A DNA stretch of 64,000 bases from Alsobacter ponti. GTDB lineage: Bacteria > Pseudomonadota > Alphaproteobacteria > Rhizobiales > Beijerinckiaceae. The notes beneath the pieces are model-generated. The model was not told the DNA's origin and made no database searches. It saw only the letters and a program-made list of their open reading frames with translations. Below are positions 27,933 through 37,635 of the stretch, in pieces (positions within the stretch are counted from its first letter, which is position 1; each line of letters begins with the position of its first letter). A program made the position numbers and the translations under genes. The stretch covers positions 186,001-250,000 of the forward strand of contig NZ_JANCLU010000003.1 of NCBI RefSeq assembly GCF_024294805.1. The letters are read 5' to 3'.

Positions 27933-28589
27933 GTGCGTGGCGCTGTATATTACGATGGCTTTAATTTATATCACGCCATAGATGACCTGAATGCACCTCA
28001 CCTTAAGTGGTGCAACTTGTGGAAATTAGGCGAACTGATCTGCCGAGGTCACGCCAGAACGCTTGGAAAGGCCGTTTTTTGCTCAGCCTACTTCCCTGGC
28101 GACCATGGAAAGAAGATTCGCCACGAGCGCTACGTCGAAGCGCTCACCCTGACCGGGGTGGAAACGATTCTGGGGCATACAACAAGAGAGCCGCAGCAGT
28201 GCCCGAAGCCCGATTGCAGTCACGTGTGGGACATCGTGCGAGAGAAGGCGACTGACATCAATCTTGCGCTCGCGATATTCGCGGGTGCGATGGACGACCT
28301 TTATGACATCGCCTTCGTTGTCACGGCGGACACGGATCAGGTCGCCACGTTTCAGGCCATCCGCGCTCGCTTCCCGGCGAAGAAGTTATTCAGTGTCACC
28401 CCACCAGCGCGTCATCCGTCCAAACACCTTCGCGATCTTGCCGATGGTGTTGTGCGACTGAATGACGATCACATCGATCAGTGCGTGCTTCCTGGCCTCG
28501 TCCAGCGCGAAGGCAAGCGAAGCGTGATGCGGCCCAAGGAGTACGATCCTCCTCCCGGCTGGGTTCATCCTGACCACCGTCGCCGCTGA
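27933..28589 (+). CDS. NYN domain (PIN-like) putative ribonuclease
   Basis: A 218-residue protein with the acidic active-site pattern of NYN nucleases: Asp8 in YYDGFNLYHA, Asp108 in EKATDINLAL and Asp133/Asp135 in VVTADTDQVATF. NYN proteins are metal-dependent RNases in several RNA-processing or defence settings. The pair CPKPDC (Cys90, Cys95) could bind metal. Base use differs from neighbours: the 60 bases at 27961-28020 hold only 24 G or C, while flanking genes are near 70%, so transfer is likely. It starts with GTG and lies alone between mutA and pcp on the opposite strand. No partner gene or toxin/antitoxin is seen beside it. Confidence 0.8.
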   Translation: MRGAVYYDGFNLYHAIDDLNAPHLKWCNLWKLGELICRGHARTLGKAVFCSAYFPGDHGKKIRHERYVEALTLTGVETILGHTTREPQQCPKPDCSHVWDIVREKATDINLALAIFAGAMDDLYDIAFVVTADTDQVATFQAIRARFPAKKLFSVTPPARHPSKHLRDLADGVVRLNDDHIDQCVLPGLVQREGKRSVMRPKEYDPPPGWVHPDHRRR

Positions 28590-28618
28590 ACCGACGCCAC
28601 TCTTAGCTCCTCCTCCTC

Positions 28619-29275
28619 CTATCTCCTCCCCGCCCGCGCCAGCGCGATGGCGATGTCGACCAGGGCGGCGGTGAGTTCGGCGTCGGTGGGGCGGACGGTC
28701 TTGCGGCGGCGGCGGGGGAGCGTGCCGGGGGCTGGAGCCGGGCGGGGCAGGTGGACGAAGACGACGGGCCGGCGCGCGCCGGACGCGCGGGCCTCGTCCA
28801 GCGACCAGAAATACATCGCGTTGCAGAGATAGGCCCCGGCGTCGTTGGACAGCCGCGCCTTCAGCCCGGCGCGGCGCAGCGCCGCGAGAATGGCCCCCAG
28901 CGGCGCGGCGGAGCGCAAGGCGGCGGGCGAGCCCGGGCGCAGCGCCCGCAGCGCCGGGCGGTTGCCCCGCACGTCCGGCGACAAAGCGCGCGTGCGGTTT
29001 TCGCCGCGCGTCTCCACCCGCAGCATGCGCTCGCGCGGGGCGAGGCCGAGATGCAGGCAGGCGACCGGCGCGGCGGCGGCGATCACGCCGGGCGCCTGCG
29101 CCCCGGCGGCGGCGTAGGAGGTCTCGAACACGTGCGCGCGCGCCGAAAGGCCGAGCCGCCGCAGGCGGGGCGAGCCCGCCACGGCGCGCGCCAGCGTCGC
29201 CGTCGGGTTGACGCGTACCTTGGGATAGGGGCCGAAGCCGGTGACGAGGACCAATGGCGCGTCGGGGCCTTCCAT
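28619..29275 (-). CDS. pcp: Pyroglutamyl-peptidase I (C15 family)
   Basis: Removes N-terminal pyroglutamate from peptides. The 218-residue protein starts MEGPDAPLVLVTGFGPYP and has the C15 triad: Glu in VETRGENR, Cys in DAGAYLCNAMYFW and His in VVFVHLPRP. Length is typical. It follows meaB with 10 bases between, so the two share a transcript although their functions are not obviously linked. Upstream extension to earlier Met codons would overlap meaB. Confidence 0.88.
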   Translation of the reverse strand: MEGPDAPLVLVTGFGPYPKVRVNPTATLARAVAGSPRLRRLGLSARAHVFETSYAAAGAQAPGVIAAAAPVACLHLGLAPRERMLRVETRGENRTRALSPDVRGNRPALRALRPGSPAALRSAAPLGAILAALRRAGLKARLSNDAGAYLCNAMYFWSLDEARASGARRPVVFVHLPRPAPAPGTLPRRRRKTVRPTDAELTAALVDIAIALARAGRR

Positions 29276-29285
29276 GCGCGCCTCC

Positions 29286-30284
29286 TCAGCCGTCCAGCCC
29301 GAGCAGGGCGACGATCTCCTCGGCCGCCAGGGTCGGCGACAGCGAACCCTCGGCGACCGCCGCCTCGACGCGCGGCATGCGCGCCCTGACACGCGGATCG
29401 TGGCGCAGCCTGTCGAGCAGCCGCTCCTCGATCATCGTCCACATCCAGCGCGTCTGCTGGGCGCGGCGGCGGGCGGCGATCTCGCCGGTGGCGGTGAGCC
29501 GGGCGCGGTGGTCCATCACCTTGGCCCACAGATCGTCGAGCCCCTGGTTGGCGAGGCCGGAGACGAGCACGACGGGCGGGCTCCAGTTCGGGCTCGTCGG
29601 GGCCATGATGTGCAGCGCCGCGCGGTACTCGGCGGCGGCGGCGCGGGCGCGGCCCAGCCCCTCCCCCTCCGCCTTGTTGACGGCGATCATGTCGGCCAGC
29701 TCCAGCACGCCCTTCTTGATGCCCTGCAGCTCGTCGCCCGCGCCGGGCAGCATCAGCACGAGGAAGAAGTCGGTCATGTCGGCCACGGCGGTCTCGGACT
29801 GGCCGATGCCCACCGTCTCGACCAGGATCACGTCGAAGCCCGCGGCCTCGCACAGCAGCATGGTTTCGCGCGTGCGGGAGGCGACGCCGCCCAGCGTGCC
29901 GGACGAGGGCGAGGGGCGGATGAAGGCGGCGGGATCGACCGCCAGCCGCGCCATACGGGTCTTGTCGCCGAGGATCGAGCCGCCGGTGCGCGAGGAGGAC
30001 GGGTCCACCGCCAGCACGGCGACGCGGTGGCCCGCCCGCGTGAGGTTGGAGCCGAGCGTGTCGATGGTCGTCGACTTGCCGACGCCGGGCACGCCGGTGA
30101 CGCCGACGCGCACGGCGGCGCCGGTGTGCGGCAGCAGCGCCTGCACGAGCTGGCGCGCCGCCGCCTGGTGGTCGGCCCGGCGCGACTCGACGAGCGTGAT
30201 GGCGCGCGCCAGCGCGGCGCGGTCGCCGGCGAGGACGCGCCGCGCCAGCCCGGACGGATCGGCCGAAGGAAGCTCCGCGGTCAT
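29286..30284 (-). CDS. meaB: Methylmalonyl-CoA mutase G-protein chaperone MeaB (ArgK)
   Basis: A GTPase that loads and protects adenosylcobalamin in methylmalonyl-CoA mutase. The 332 residues contain the P-loop GVTGVPGVGKSTTID, the DPSS switch motif (AVDPSSSRTGG), ILVETVGIGQSE and NKAEGEG (specificity). It matches the MeaB/ArgK family closely. It is on the same strand as mutAB but separated by pcp and the divergent NYN gene, and works with the mutase in propionate metabolism. Confidence 0.93.
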   Translation of the reverse strand: MTAELPSADPSGLARRVLAGDRAALARAITLVESRRADHQAAARQLVQALLPHTGAAVRVGVTGVPGVGKSTTIDTLGSNLTRAGHRVAVLAVDPSSSRTGGSILGDKTRMARLAVDPAAFIRPSPSSGTLGGVASRTRETMLLCEAAGFDVILVETVGIGQSETAVADMTDFFLVLMLPGAGDELQGIKKGVLELADMIAVNKAEGEGLGRARAAAAEYRAALHIMAPTSPNWSPPVVLVSGLANQGLDDLWAKVMDHRARLTATGEIAARRRAQQTRWMWTMIEERLLDRLRHDPRVRARMPRVEAAVAEGSLSPTLAAEEIVALLGLDG

Positions 30285-30476
30285 GGTTCAGGCTTACGAC
30301 ACGGCCCCGGCGCGCCGCAATGGCGGCGGCGGGCCGGCCGCACGGCAAAAAGGCGGAGCGCGCCGGCATGGGGAGGCCGCGCGCAAGCCGCGCGCATGAG
30401 TTGCATCGTCGCGTTGACGTTGATCAATCGCCAAGCTATCCGTGGACCTCGTGCGTGCGAGGGGTTGCGTCGACAC

Positions 30477-31712
30477 ATGCGTACCATTCCAGGTTTCCGC
30501 CGGTCGTCGCCGCCGCGCGCCTTCGCCGCCCTGCTCCTGGTTCCGTTTCTGGCGCTCTCGCTGGCCGGCTGCGGCGGCGGCATCCCGCTCGGCGTGCTCG
30601 ATCCGGTCGCCGTCGCCGAGGGCACGAAGCAGGTGCCGCTGTTCGTCGCGACCACCCGCGCCAAGCCGAAGATCGAGCTGGAGCGCATGTTCTCGGGCGA
30701 CCGCGACAAGACGGTCAACCACGCCAAGCTCACCGTCTCCATCCCGCCCAACCACCAGACCGGGCAGATCGAGTGGCCGAGCCGCGCGCCGGGGGACTCG
30801 CGCGTCAACTTCGTCACCGCCGACCGCGACTACATGAACTCTCAGGCCTTCCTGCAGACGATCAAGGCCGAGCTGGCGCGGCGCAAGCCGGACGACCGCA
30901 CCGTGCTGGTGTTCATCCACGGCTACAACACCAAGTTCGAGGAAGCGGTGTACCGCTTCGCGCAGATCGTCAACGATTCCGGCTTCAAGGGCGTGCCGGT
31001 GCTGTTCACCTGGCCCTCGCGCGGCGCGCTGCTCGACTACCCCTACGACCGCGAGAGCGCGGTGTTCTCGCGCGACGACCTCGAGGCGACGCTGGACGAC
31101 ATCGCCACCAAGACGGGCGTGCGCAAGATCGACGTGCTGGCCCACTCGATGGGCAACTTCCTGTTCGTCGAGACGCTGCGCCAGGCGACCATCCGCGGCA
31201 ACGGCACGTTCCACGGCAAGATCGGCCAGATCATGCTCGCCGCGCCGGACATCGACATCGACGTGTTCCGCCGGCAGCTGATGGTGATCGGCCAGCTGAA
31301 GCTGCCGATCACCGTGTTCGTCTCGCGCGACGACAAGGCGCTCAACTTCTCGCGCATGGTGTGGGGCAGCCAGGTGCGCGCCGGGGCCTACACGGTCAGC
31401 GACCCGGCGGTGATGGAGAAGCTGCGCGAGGCCAACATCACCGTCATCGACCTCTCGGAGGTGAAGGGCACCGACGCCATGAACCATGGCAAGTTCGCCT
31501 CCTCGCCCGACGTGGTGAAGATGATCGGCGGCCGCCTCGCCGAGGACGGCGGCATCCAGCAGCGCCCGGCCGGGCTCGGCGAGGGCATCATGGCGCTGGG
31601 CGCGACGGTCGGCCACACGGTGGGCCAGACGGTCGGCACCGCCGTCGCCGCCCCCGGCGCGATCCTCTCCGGCCAGGCGCCGGTGCTGGCGGGCCAGGCG
31701 GATTCCGAGTAG
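30477..31712 (+). CDS. Lipoprotein alpha/beta hydrolase (DUF900 family)
   Basis: A 411-residue exported hydrolase. A lipobox (SLAGC, after a hydrophobic LLLVPFLAL stretch) indicates membrane anchoring. The hydrolase core has LVFIHGYNT (oxyanion region), LAHSMGNFL with the nucleophile Ser, and APDIDIDVF with further catalytic-region residues. DUF900 proteins are esterase-like enzymes of unknown substrate. A second, related lipoprotein gene follows 188 bases downstream, so this is a tandem pair. A Gly/Val-rich tail (VGHTVGQTVGTAVAAPG) is odd and may be surface-exposed. No clear SD is seen before the ATG. Confidence 0.8.
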   Translation: MRTIPGFRRSSPPRAFAALLLVPFLALSLAGCGGGIPLGVLDPVAVAEGTKQVPLFVATTRAKPKIELERMFSGDRDKTVNHAKLTVSIPPNHQTGQIEWPSRAPGDSRVNFVTADRDYMNSQAFLQTIKAELARRKPDDRTVLVFIHGYNTKFEEAVYRFAQIVNDSGFKGVPVLFTWPSRGALLDYPYDRESAVFSRDDLEATLDDIATKTGVRKIDVLAHSMGNFLFVETLRQATIRGNGTFHGKIGQIMLAAPDIDIDVFRRQLMVIGQLKLPITVFVSRDDKALNFSRMVWGSQVRAGAYTVSDPAVMEKLREANITVIDLSEVKGTDAMNHGKFASSPDVVKMIGGRLAEDGGIQQRPAGLGEGIMALGATVGHTVGQTVGTAVAAPGAILSGQAPVLAGQADSE

Positions 31713-31900
31713 CGCGCGGCCCGCGTCCCATTCTCGTCACCTTCGGGTGTCATGGCCCCTGCGGCGACGCCGGAGGCCCTGGCGATTCACGCTTCGGTAA
31801 GCGCGTCGCGGTTTAACGCGGCTCCCGCGCCCAGGCGGCGCGGGGCGGCGAAGAGGGGGCTGGTCCCGTGCGGCAGGGCGCGTTTCATCGAGGGTGCATC

Positions 31901-33061
31901 TTGCGGCGTCTGCTCGCGGCGGGAGCGGCGGCGACGCTGGCGCTCGGGCTCGCCGGCTGCGGCGGCGGCGCGGGGATCACCGGCTCGACCTCGCTGTTCG
32001 GCTCCGCCCAGGGCTCGCAGGCCAGGATGGTGCAGATCTTCGTCGCCTCGACGCGCAAGGACGCCTCCAGCGGCGAGGCGTCGCGCGGCGCGCACTTCGC
32101 CATCGACGCCATCAGCATCCCGCCGGGGCATCAGCCGGGCGCCATCGAGCAGCCGAGCTGGGGGTCGCCCAGCCGGGCCAGCCATTTCGTGGTGACCAAC
32201 GAGCGCAAGCTGTCGACCGAGGGCTTCCAGCGCGAGCTGGCGGCGCAGGTCTCCGGCCGCGTCGGCGTCAGCCGCGACGTGCTGGTCTACATCCACGGCT
32301 TCAACACCGGCTTCGACGAGGCGCGGTTCCGGCTGGCGCAGATCGTCGCCGACGGCAACTTCACCGGCGTGCCGGTGCTGTTCACCTGGCCGTCGCGCAA
32401 CCAGCTCCTCGCCTACGGCTCCGACAAGGAGAGCGCCACCGCCTCGCGCGATCCGCTGGAAAAGCTGCTGCAGGACCTCGCCGCCACGCCGGGCGTCGGC
32501 CGCGTCCACGTGCTGGCGCACTCGATGGGCACGTGGCTGGCCATGGAGGCGCTGCGCCAGAACGCCATCGGCGGCCACGCCGACCTCGGCGGCCACATGG
32601 GCGAGGTGATGCTCGCCGCGCCCGACATCGACCTCGACGTGTTCCGCGCCCAGATGGCGCGGCTCGGCGGGGCGGCGCGCGTCTCCGTGTTCGCCGCCGC
32701 CGACGACCGCGCGCTGTCGGTGTCGGCGACGCTGGCCGGCTCGCGCCAGCGCCTCGGCGCGCTCGACCTGTCGCGCAAGGACCATGTCGGCGAATTGCTG
32801 GCGATGAACGTGCGCGTCTACGACCTCACCAAGGCGAGCGCCGGCGACATGTTCCGCCACGGCACGTTTGCCGAGGCCCCCGAGGTGGTGAAGAGCATCG
32901 GCCTGCAGCTCGCCGAGCCGGCGCGGATCGAGGGCAAGCCCAGCCCGGACGCGCAGGCCGAGAGCTTCGTCGACCCCGGCGTCGCCGAGGCCCGCAAGGC
33001 CGCGACGCCGCTGCTGCCCGGCGCGGTCGAAACCGCCCCCCTGCCCCCCGCGCCGATGTAG
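31901..33061 (+). CDS. Second lipoprotein alpha/beta hydrolase (DUF900 family)
   Basis: Paralog of the preceding gene, 386 residues. Shared blocks are GVPVLFTWPSR, LVYIHGFNTGFDEA, VLAHSMGTWLAMEALRQ (nucleophile Ser) and MLAAPDIDLDVFR. The start is a TTG at 31901: GAGGG lies seven bases upstream and it gives a compact signal peptide ending LALGLAGC; an upstream in-frame GTG at 31868 is less likely. The C-terminal tail is Pro/Ala-rich and unlike the first copy. The pair looks like a local duplication with divergence, both presumably tethered to a membrane. Confidence 0.78.
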   Translation: MRRLLAAGAAATLALGLAGCGGGAGITGSTSLFGSAQGSQARMVQIFVASTRKDASSGEASRGAHFAIDAISIPPGHQPGAIEQPSWGSPSRASHFVVTNERKLSTEGFQRELAAQVSGRVGVSRDVLVYIHGFNTGFDEARFRLAQIVADGNFTGVPVLFTWPSRNQLLAYGSDKESATASRDPLEKLLQDLAATPGVGRVHVLAHSMGTWLAMEALRQNAIGGHADLGGHMGEVMLAAPDIDLDVFRAQMARLGGAARVSVFAAADDRALSVSATLAGSRQRLGALDLSRKDHVGELLAMNVRVYDLTKASAGDMFRHGTFAEAPEVVKSIGLQLAEPARIEGKPSPDAQAESFVDPGVAEARKAATPLLPGAVETAPLPPAPM

Positions 33062-33076
33062 GCCGGCGCTTCGGCG

Positions 33077-33862
33077 CTACTCCCCTTTCGGGGCGGCGGC
33101 AGCGTGGGAGATGGCGGGGCCGGCGTCGAGCCCGATGCGGCCGAAGCCGGGGAGCTTGAGGGCCGGGCGGCGGATGTCGAGGCCGGCGACGAGGCCGAGC
33201 AGGTTCATCTCGACCCCCTCGGTCCAGCCCACCGTCAGGCCGAGCAGGCCGGACCAGCCGATCTGCACGCCGGTATGGCTCGGCGCGAGGCCGGCGATCC
33301 TGCCGTCCGAGCGGTAGTCCTTGCCGAGCGCCGTCGGCGGCAGGGCGATGCCGGCCTCCGGGATGGCGGCGACGACATGGGCGACGAAGGTGTTGGAGTT
33401 CGGCCCCGGCCAGGCCTGGTAGGCCCCCGCCTCGCGCCACGGGTAGCTCGCCACCGCCGCGCGGATGCGCGGGATCAGCGCCTCGGCCTTCTCGCCCTCG
33501 ATGGCGGCGACGACCTCGGGAACCTGCCCGAACCAGCGCGCGTCCGGCGCCCAGCCGTCGGTGCGCACGGGCGTGCCCCAGCCCACCTTGTCGAAGCGCG
33601 TGTAGCGCGGCGCGCCCTTCTCCTTCACCACCAGCCAGGTGTGGTGGGCGAAGATGCCGCGCCAGCGCCCCACGCGCGCGGCGTAGACGAGCACGACGGC
33701 GTCCGGCTTCGCCTCGGGCGGCGGCAGCAGGCCGGCGCTGGACCAGCTCGCCTGCGACCACGAGCGCGGATGGTCGTTGGCGAACCACCACGCCGCATGC
33801 AGCGCGAGCGGGACGAAGAAGACGAACAGGATGAGGGAGATCACGCGGCGGAGCCTCGACAT
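33077..33862 (-). CDS. DUF3750 domain protein, membrane-anchored
   Basis: A 261-residue protein with one N-terminal membrane segment (about 8-27, LILFVFFVPLALHAAWWF) and a soluble domain. Visible conserved blocks are VYAARVGRWRGIFAHHTWLVVKEKG, then FDKVGWGTPVR, and PGPNSNTFVAHVVAAIPE, the last with NSNTF as found in Cys/Ser peptidase-like or NlpC-like folds; DUF3750 has no established role. A GGAGG lies close upstream of the ATG. It is convergent with the hydrolase pair and follows the M20 peptidase gene by 63 bases. Confidence 0.72.
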   Translation of the reverse strand: MSRLRRVISLILFVFFVPLALHAAWWFANDHPRSWSQASWSSAGLLPPPEAKPDAVVLVYAARVGRWRGIFAHHTWLVVKEKGAPRYTRFDKVGWGTPVRTDGWAPDARWFGQVPEVVAAIEGEKAEALIPRIRAAVASYPWREAGAYQAWPGPNSNTFVAHVVAAIPEAGIALPPTALGKDYRSDGRIAGLAPSHTGVQIGWSGLLGLTVGWTEGVEMNLLGLVAGLDIRRPALKLPGFGRIGLDAGPAISHAAAAPKGE

Positions 33863-33925
33863 GAGCCTCCAGTCACCAAGGAACAATGGCGGCATCAAGA
33901 CGCGACGCCGCCCGTCTCCCCTGCC

Positions 33926-35311
33926 CTACGACGCCAGCGCGGCGAGGATGCGCGCCCAGGAGCGCGCGCCCTTGTGGAAGCTCTTCACGTCGTATTTCTC
34001 GTTGGGCGAGTGGACGCGGTCGTCGTCCTGTCCGAAGCCGACCAGCAGCGTGTCGAGCCCCAGCGTGCGCTTGAAGTCGCCGACGATCGGGATCGACCCG
34101 CCCGTGCCGATCATCACCGGCGCCACGCCCCACTCCTCGGCCAGCGCCGCCCCGGCGCGCGTCATCGCCGGCATGTCGAACGGCAGGCGGATCGCCCGCG
34201 ACGCCTTGTGGCGGATGAACTCGACGCGGCAGTCGGAAGGCACGCGGGCGCGCACGTGCTTCTCCAGCGCGCGGCTCACCTGGTGCGGGTCCTGGTCGCC
34301 GACGAGGCGGAACGACACCTTGCAGGAGGCCTCGCCGGCGATCACCGTCTTGGTGCCCTCGCCGGTATAGCCGCCGATGATGCCGTTGACGTCGCAGGTG
34401 GGACGGGACTGGATGTGCTCGATCAGCATGCGGCCCTTCTCGCCCACCGAGTGGCGCAGGCCTACCGTGCCGAGGAACTGGTCTTCCGTCAGGGCCAGCT
34501 GCTTCCAGCGCGCCATCACCTCGGGCGGGGTCTCCGGCACGCCGTCGTAGAAGCCCTCCAGCGTCACGCGGCCATCCGCGTCGTGCAGGTCGGCGATAAT
34601 GCGCGCCAGCACGCGGATGGGGTTCGCCGCCGCACCGCCGAACAGGCCGGAATGCAGGTCGCGGTCGGCGCAGCGCACGATGATCTCCTCGTACACCATG
34701 CCCCGCAGCGACGAGGTGATCTGCGGCGTGTCGCTGTCCCACATGCCGGTGTCGCAGACCAGCGCGTATTCCGCCTTCAGCGCGTCACGGTGCTCCTCGA
34801 CGAATTCCGGCAGGTGCTTGGAGCCGTTCTCCTCCGCGCCCTCGACCAGCACGGTGACGCCGAGCGGCAGCGAGCCGGTGACGCGCTTCCAGGCGCGGCA
34901 CGCCTCGACGAAGGTCATGAGCTGGCCCTTGTCGTCGCAGGCCCCCCGCCCGACGATGGCGCGCCGTCCGTCCGGCAGCGTGGCGAGGCGCGGCTCGAAC
35001 GGCGGCGTCTCCCACAGGTTCAGCGGGTCGACCGGCTGCACGTCGTAATGGCCGTAGAACAGCACGTGCGGCGCGCCGGGCTTGGGCGCGTGGCCCACGA
35101 CGACGGGATGGCCGGCGGTTGGCATCGGCGCGGCGTCGTCGAAGCCGAGCGTCTTCAGGTCGGCGGTCAGCCAGTCGGCGGCGCGGCGGCAATCGCCGGC
35201 GAAGGCGCTGTCGGTGGAGATCGACGGGATGCGGAGGAAGTCGAACAGCCGCTCGATGGAGGCATCGAGGTCGGCGTCGATGCGGGCGAGGACGGCGTCG
35301 AGCTGGGACAT
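33926..35311 (-). CDS. M20 family metallopeptidase (dipeptidase/deacylase type)
   Basis: A 461-residue zinc-dependent peptidase related to DapE/ArgE/CndP dipeptidases. Metal-site segments are FYGHYDVQPVDP, GRGACDDKGQL, VLVEGAEENGSKHL and VCDTGMWD; a dimerisation domain lies in the middle (about 210-340). Length and motifs resemble the broad-range dipeptidase group rather than the DapE biosynthetic enzyme, so function in amino-acid salvage is likely. It is single-gene or co-transcribed with the DUF3750 gene downstream. Confidence 0.87.
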   Translation of the reverse strand: MSQLDAVLARIDADLDASIERLFDFLRIPSISTDSAFAGDCRRAADWLTADLKTLGFDDAAPMPTAGHPVVVGHAPKPGAPHVLFYGHYDVQPVDPLNLWETPPFEPRLATLPDGRRAIVGRGACDDKGQLMTFVEACRAWKRVTGSLPLGVTVLVEGAEENGSKHLPEFVEEHRDALKAEYALVCDTGMWDSDTPQITSSLRGMVYEEIIVRCADRDLHSGLFGGAAANPIRVLARIIADLHDADGRVTLEGFYDGVPETPPEVMARWKQLALTEDQFLGTVGLRHSVGEKGRMLIEHIQSRPTCDVNGIIGGYTGEGTKTVIAGEASCKVSFRLVGDQDPHQVSRALEKHVRARVPSDCRVEFIRHKASRAIRLPFDMPAMTRAGAALAEEWGVAPVMIGTGGSIPIVGDFKRTLGLDTLLVGFGQDDDRVHSPNEKYDVKSFHKGARSWARILAALAS

Positions 35312-35384
35312 GGACTCACCTTGAAGATCGGACGAAAGCCGGCGCAGTTGGACAGGCCCCGACCGCCCCCGTCAAGGCGCGCCG

Positions 35385-35505
35385 ACGCGCGTCAGCGCGG
35401 CGGAATCGAAAAGGCTGATGAAGCGCCGCTTCGCGGCAGCATCCATGCGCTGGCTCCCGGATGCCCTCCGCTTTCGCTCCGGGGCTCCGGGAACGGGCGG
35501 GCCTC
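35385..35505 (-). repeat. Dispersed palindromic repeat, copy 1
   Basis: Read on the minus strand this stretch is nearly identical to the plus strand at 45640-45770. The shared core includes AGCGCATGGATGCTGCCGCG, AAGCGGCGC, CATCAGCCTTTTC and GCGCTGACGCGC. The centre GATGCTGCCGC-GAA-GCGGCGCTTCATC is close to a palindrome. It lies immediately after the stop of the HerA-like gene, in the 206-base gap before the M20 gene. No transposase is present. Confidence 0.8.
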
Positions 35506-35517
35506 CGCCCCGTGCCG

Positions 35518-37074
35518 CTATTTGCTGAGGCTGCCGAGGACGCCGCGCAGGATGGCCTTGCCGAGCTGGGTGCCGACGGTGCGCGCGGCGGAGGAGGCGG
35601 CGTTGGCGATGACGCGCTCGGTCACCGTCATGCGGCCGCGACCGCCGGAACCGCCGCTCGAGCCGCCGCCCAGGATGCCGCCGAGGATGTCGCCGAACAG
35701 GCCGCCGCCGCCCTGCGGCTGCGCCTGGCCCGGCGCCTGTCCGGCCGGCGTCCCGCCCTGGCCGGAGGCCGGCGCGGGCGTCTGGAGCTTGCGCTTCTGC
35801 GTCAGGATCTCGTAGGCCGACTCGCCGTCGATGGCGGTGTCGTAGCGCCCGCGCACGGGACTCGACATCATCACGCGCCGGCGCTCGTCCGGCGTGATCG
35901 GCCCGACGCGCGCGGCCGGCGGGCGGATCATCGTGCGCTCCACCATGGTCGGCGTGCCCTTGCCCTCCAGCGTGGAGACCAGCGCCTCGCCGACGCCGAG
36001 CTGGGTGATGACCTCCTCGGTCTTCAGCTTCGGGTTGGGCCGGAACGTGGAGGCCGCCGCGCGCACCGCCTTCTGGTCGCGCGGGGTGAAGGCGCGCAGC
36101 GCGTGCTGCACCCGGTTGCCGAGCTGGGCGAGCACGGTGTCGGGAATGTCGAGCGGGTTCTGCGTGACGAAGTAGATGCCGACGCCCTTGGAGCGGATCA
36201 GCCGCACCACCTGCTCGATGGCGTCCAGCAGCGCCTTGGGCGCGTTGTTGAACAGCAGGTGCGCCTCGTCGAAGAAGAACACCAGCTTCGGCTTGTCGGG
36301 ATCGCCGACCTCGGGCAGCTGCTCGAACAGCTCCGACATCAGCCACAGCAGGAAAGTCGCGTAGAGACGCGGGTTCGCCATCAGCTTGTCGGCGGCGAGC
36401 AGGTTGATCGAGCCGCGCCCGTCGCGGTCGGTCGTCATCAGATCCTTGATCTCCAGCGCGGGCTCGCCGAAGAACTTGGCCGCGCCCTGGTTCTCGAGGA
36501 TCAGCAGCTGGCGCTGGATGGAGCCCACCGTGGCGTCGGCGACGTTGCCGAACTGCATCGCCACGGGCTTGAGGCTGTCGTCCTTGGTCATCTCGTTGAG
36601 CAGCAGCCGCAGGTCCTTGAGGTCGATCAGCGGCAGATGCTGCTCGTCGGCGATGCGGAAGGCGATGTTGATGACGCCTTCCTGCGTCTCGTTGAGGTCG
36701 AGCAGCCTCGACAGCAGCAGCGGCCCCATCTCCAGGATGGTGGCGCGAACCGGATGGCCCTGCTCGCCGAAGAGGTCCCAGAACACCACCGGGAACTCGT
36801 CGGGCTGGTAGTCGTAGCCCATTTCCTTGGCGCGCTTGACGAAGGCGTCGCGCGGCTCGCCGGGGGCGGCGACGCCGGACAGGTCGCCCTTCACGTCGGC
36901 GGCGAACACCGGCACGCCGGCGGCGGAGAAGCCCTCGGCCAGCACCTGCAGCGTCACCGTCTTGCCGGTGCCCGTCGCGCCCGTGATGAGCCCGTGCCGG
37001 TTGGCGAGCTTGAGCACGAGGGTCTCGGGCTTGGTGCTTTTGCCGATAAGGATGGCGCCGTCGGTCTGCGTCAT
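35518..37074 (-). CDS. HerA-like ATPase (DUF853, YjgR family)
   Basis: A 518-residue P-loop ATPase of the HerA/FtsK superfamily. Walker A is GATGTGKT (residues 32-39), Walker B is [12 protein letters not shown], and [12 protein letters not shown] follows as the sensor region. The C-terminal part is Gly/Pro/Gln-rich ([17 protein letters not shown]) and then a helical tail. The family is widespread in proteobacteria; a link to DNA processing or to unknown complexes is suspected but not shown. Start [11 protein letters not shown] is preferred to earlier codons, which would run into the divergent gene. Confidence 0.85.
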   Translation of the reverse strand: MTQTDGAILIGKSTKPETLVLKLANRHGLITGATGTGKTVTLQVLAEGFSAAGVPVFAADVKGDLSGVAAPGEPRDAFVKRAKEMGYDYQPDEFPVVFWDLFGEQGHPVRATILEMGPLLLSRLLDLNETQEGVINIAFRIADEQHLPLIDLKDLRLLLNEMTKDDSLKPVAMQFGNVADATVGSIQRQLLILENQGAAKFFGEPALEIKDLMTTDRDGRGSINLLAADKLMANPRLYATFLLWLMSELFEQLPEVGDPDKPKLVFFFDEAHLLFNNAPKALLDAIEQVVRLIRSKGVGIYFVTQNPLDIPDTVLAQLGNRVQHALRAFTPRDQKAVRAAASTFRPNPKLKTEEVITQLGVGEALVSTLEGKGTPTMVERTMIRPPAARVGPITPDERRRVMMSSPVRGRYDTAIDGESAYEILTQKRKLQTPAPASGQGGTPAGQAPGQAQPQGGGGLFGDILGGILGGGSSGGSGGRGRMTVTERVIANAASSAARTVGTQLGKAILRGVLGSLSK

Positions 37075-37248
37075 GGGGTACCCCGATCTGGTCGTGCGCG
37101 GTTTCTTTATAGGTCGACGGCGCGGCGAGTTCCACCCGAGCGGCGGCTTGGCCGCCGGCGGGCCGGCTCGCTTGTGTTTCCCGGCCGCGCATGAACAATG
37201 GCGCGCGACGACGGTTGTTTCGCCGGGTTGCGCACGCGAGAGGATGGA

Positions 37249-37635
37249 ATGGAAGAGCTGGTCGCCCACATCGCCGAGAAGGCCGGCCTCGATCTCGCCA
37301 CCGCCCGCGAGGCGCTGGGCGCGGTGCTCGCCTTCCTCCAGAAGGAAGCGCCTCCCGAGGAGGTGGCCCGGCTGATGGCCAGCCTGCCCGGGGCCGACAC
37401 GCTGGCGCTGCTGGAAGGCGACCAGGGGGGCGGCCTGATGGGCAAGATCGGCGGCCTGTTCGGCGGCGGCGGCGGGCTGATGGCGCTGGCCGGCCAGCTC
37501 GGCGGGCTCGGCCTCTCGATGGACCAGATGCACACGCTCGGCCACGAGCTGTTCGCCTACGGGCGCGACAAGGTCGGCGAGGACTCGATGGGGGCCATCA
37601 TCGGCGCGGTGCCGGGCCTGTCGCAGTTCGTGTGA
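37249..37635 (+). CDS. Small DUF2267-like helical protein
   Basis: A 128-residue protein with helices [15 protein letters not shown] and [31 protein letters not shown], then a Gly-rich patch (GGLFGGGGG) and a second helical part. The N-terminal region resembles DUF2267/DUF2780-type proteins; function is unknown. GAGAGGA five bases before the ATG fixes the start. It is divergent from the HerA-like gene (174 bases between) and converges with the asparaginase gene. Confidence 0.7.
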   Translation: MEELVAHIAEKAGLDLATAREALGAVLAFLQKEAPPEEVARLMASLPGADTLALLEGDQGGGLMGKIGGLFGGGGGLMALAGQLGGLGLSMDQMHTLGHELFAYGRDKVGEDSMGAIIGAVPGLSQFV

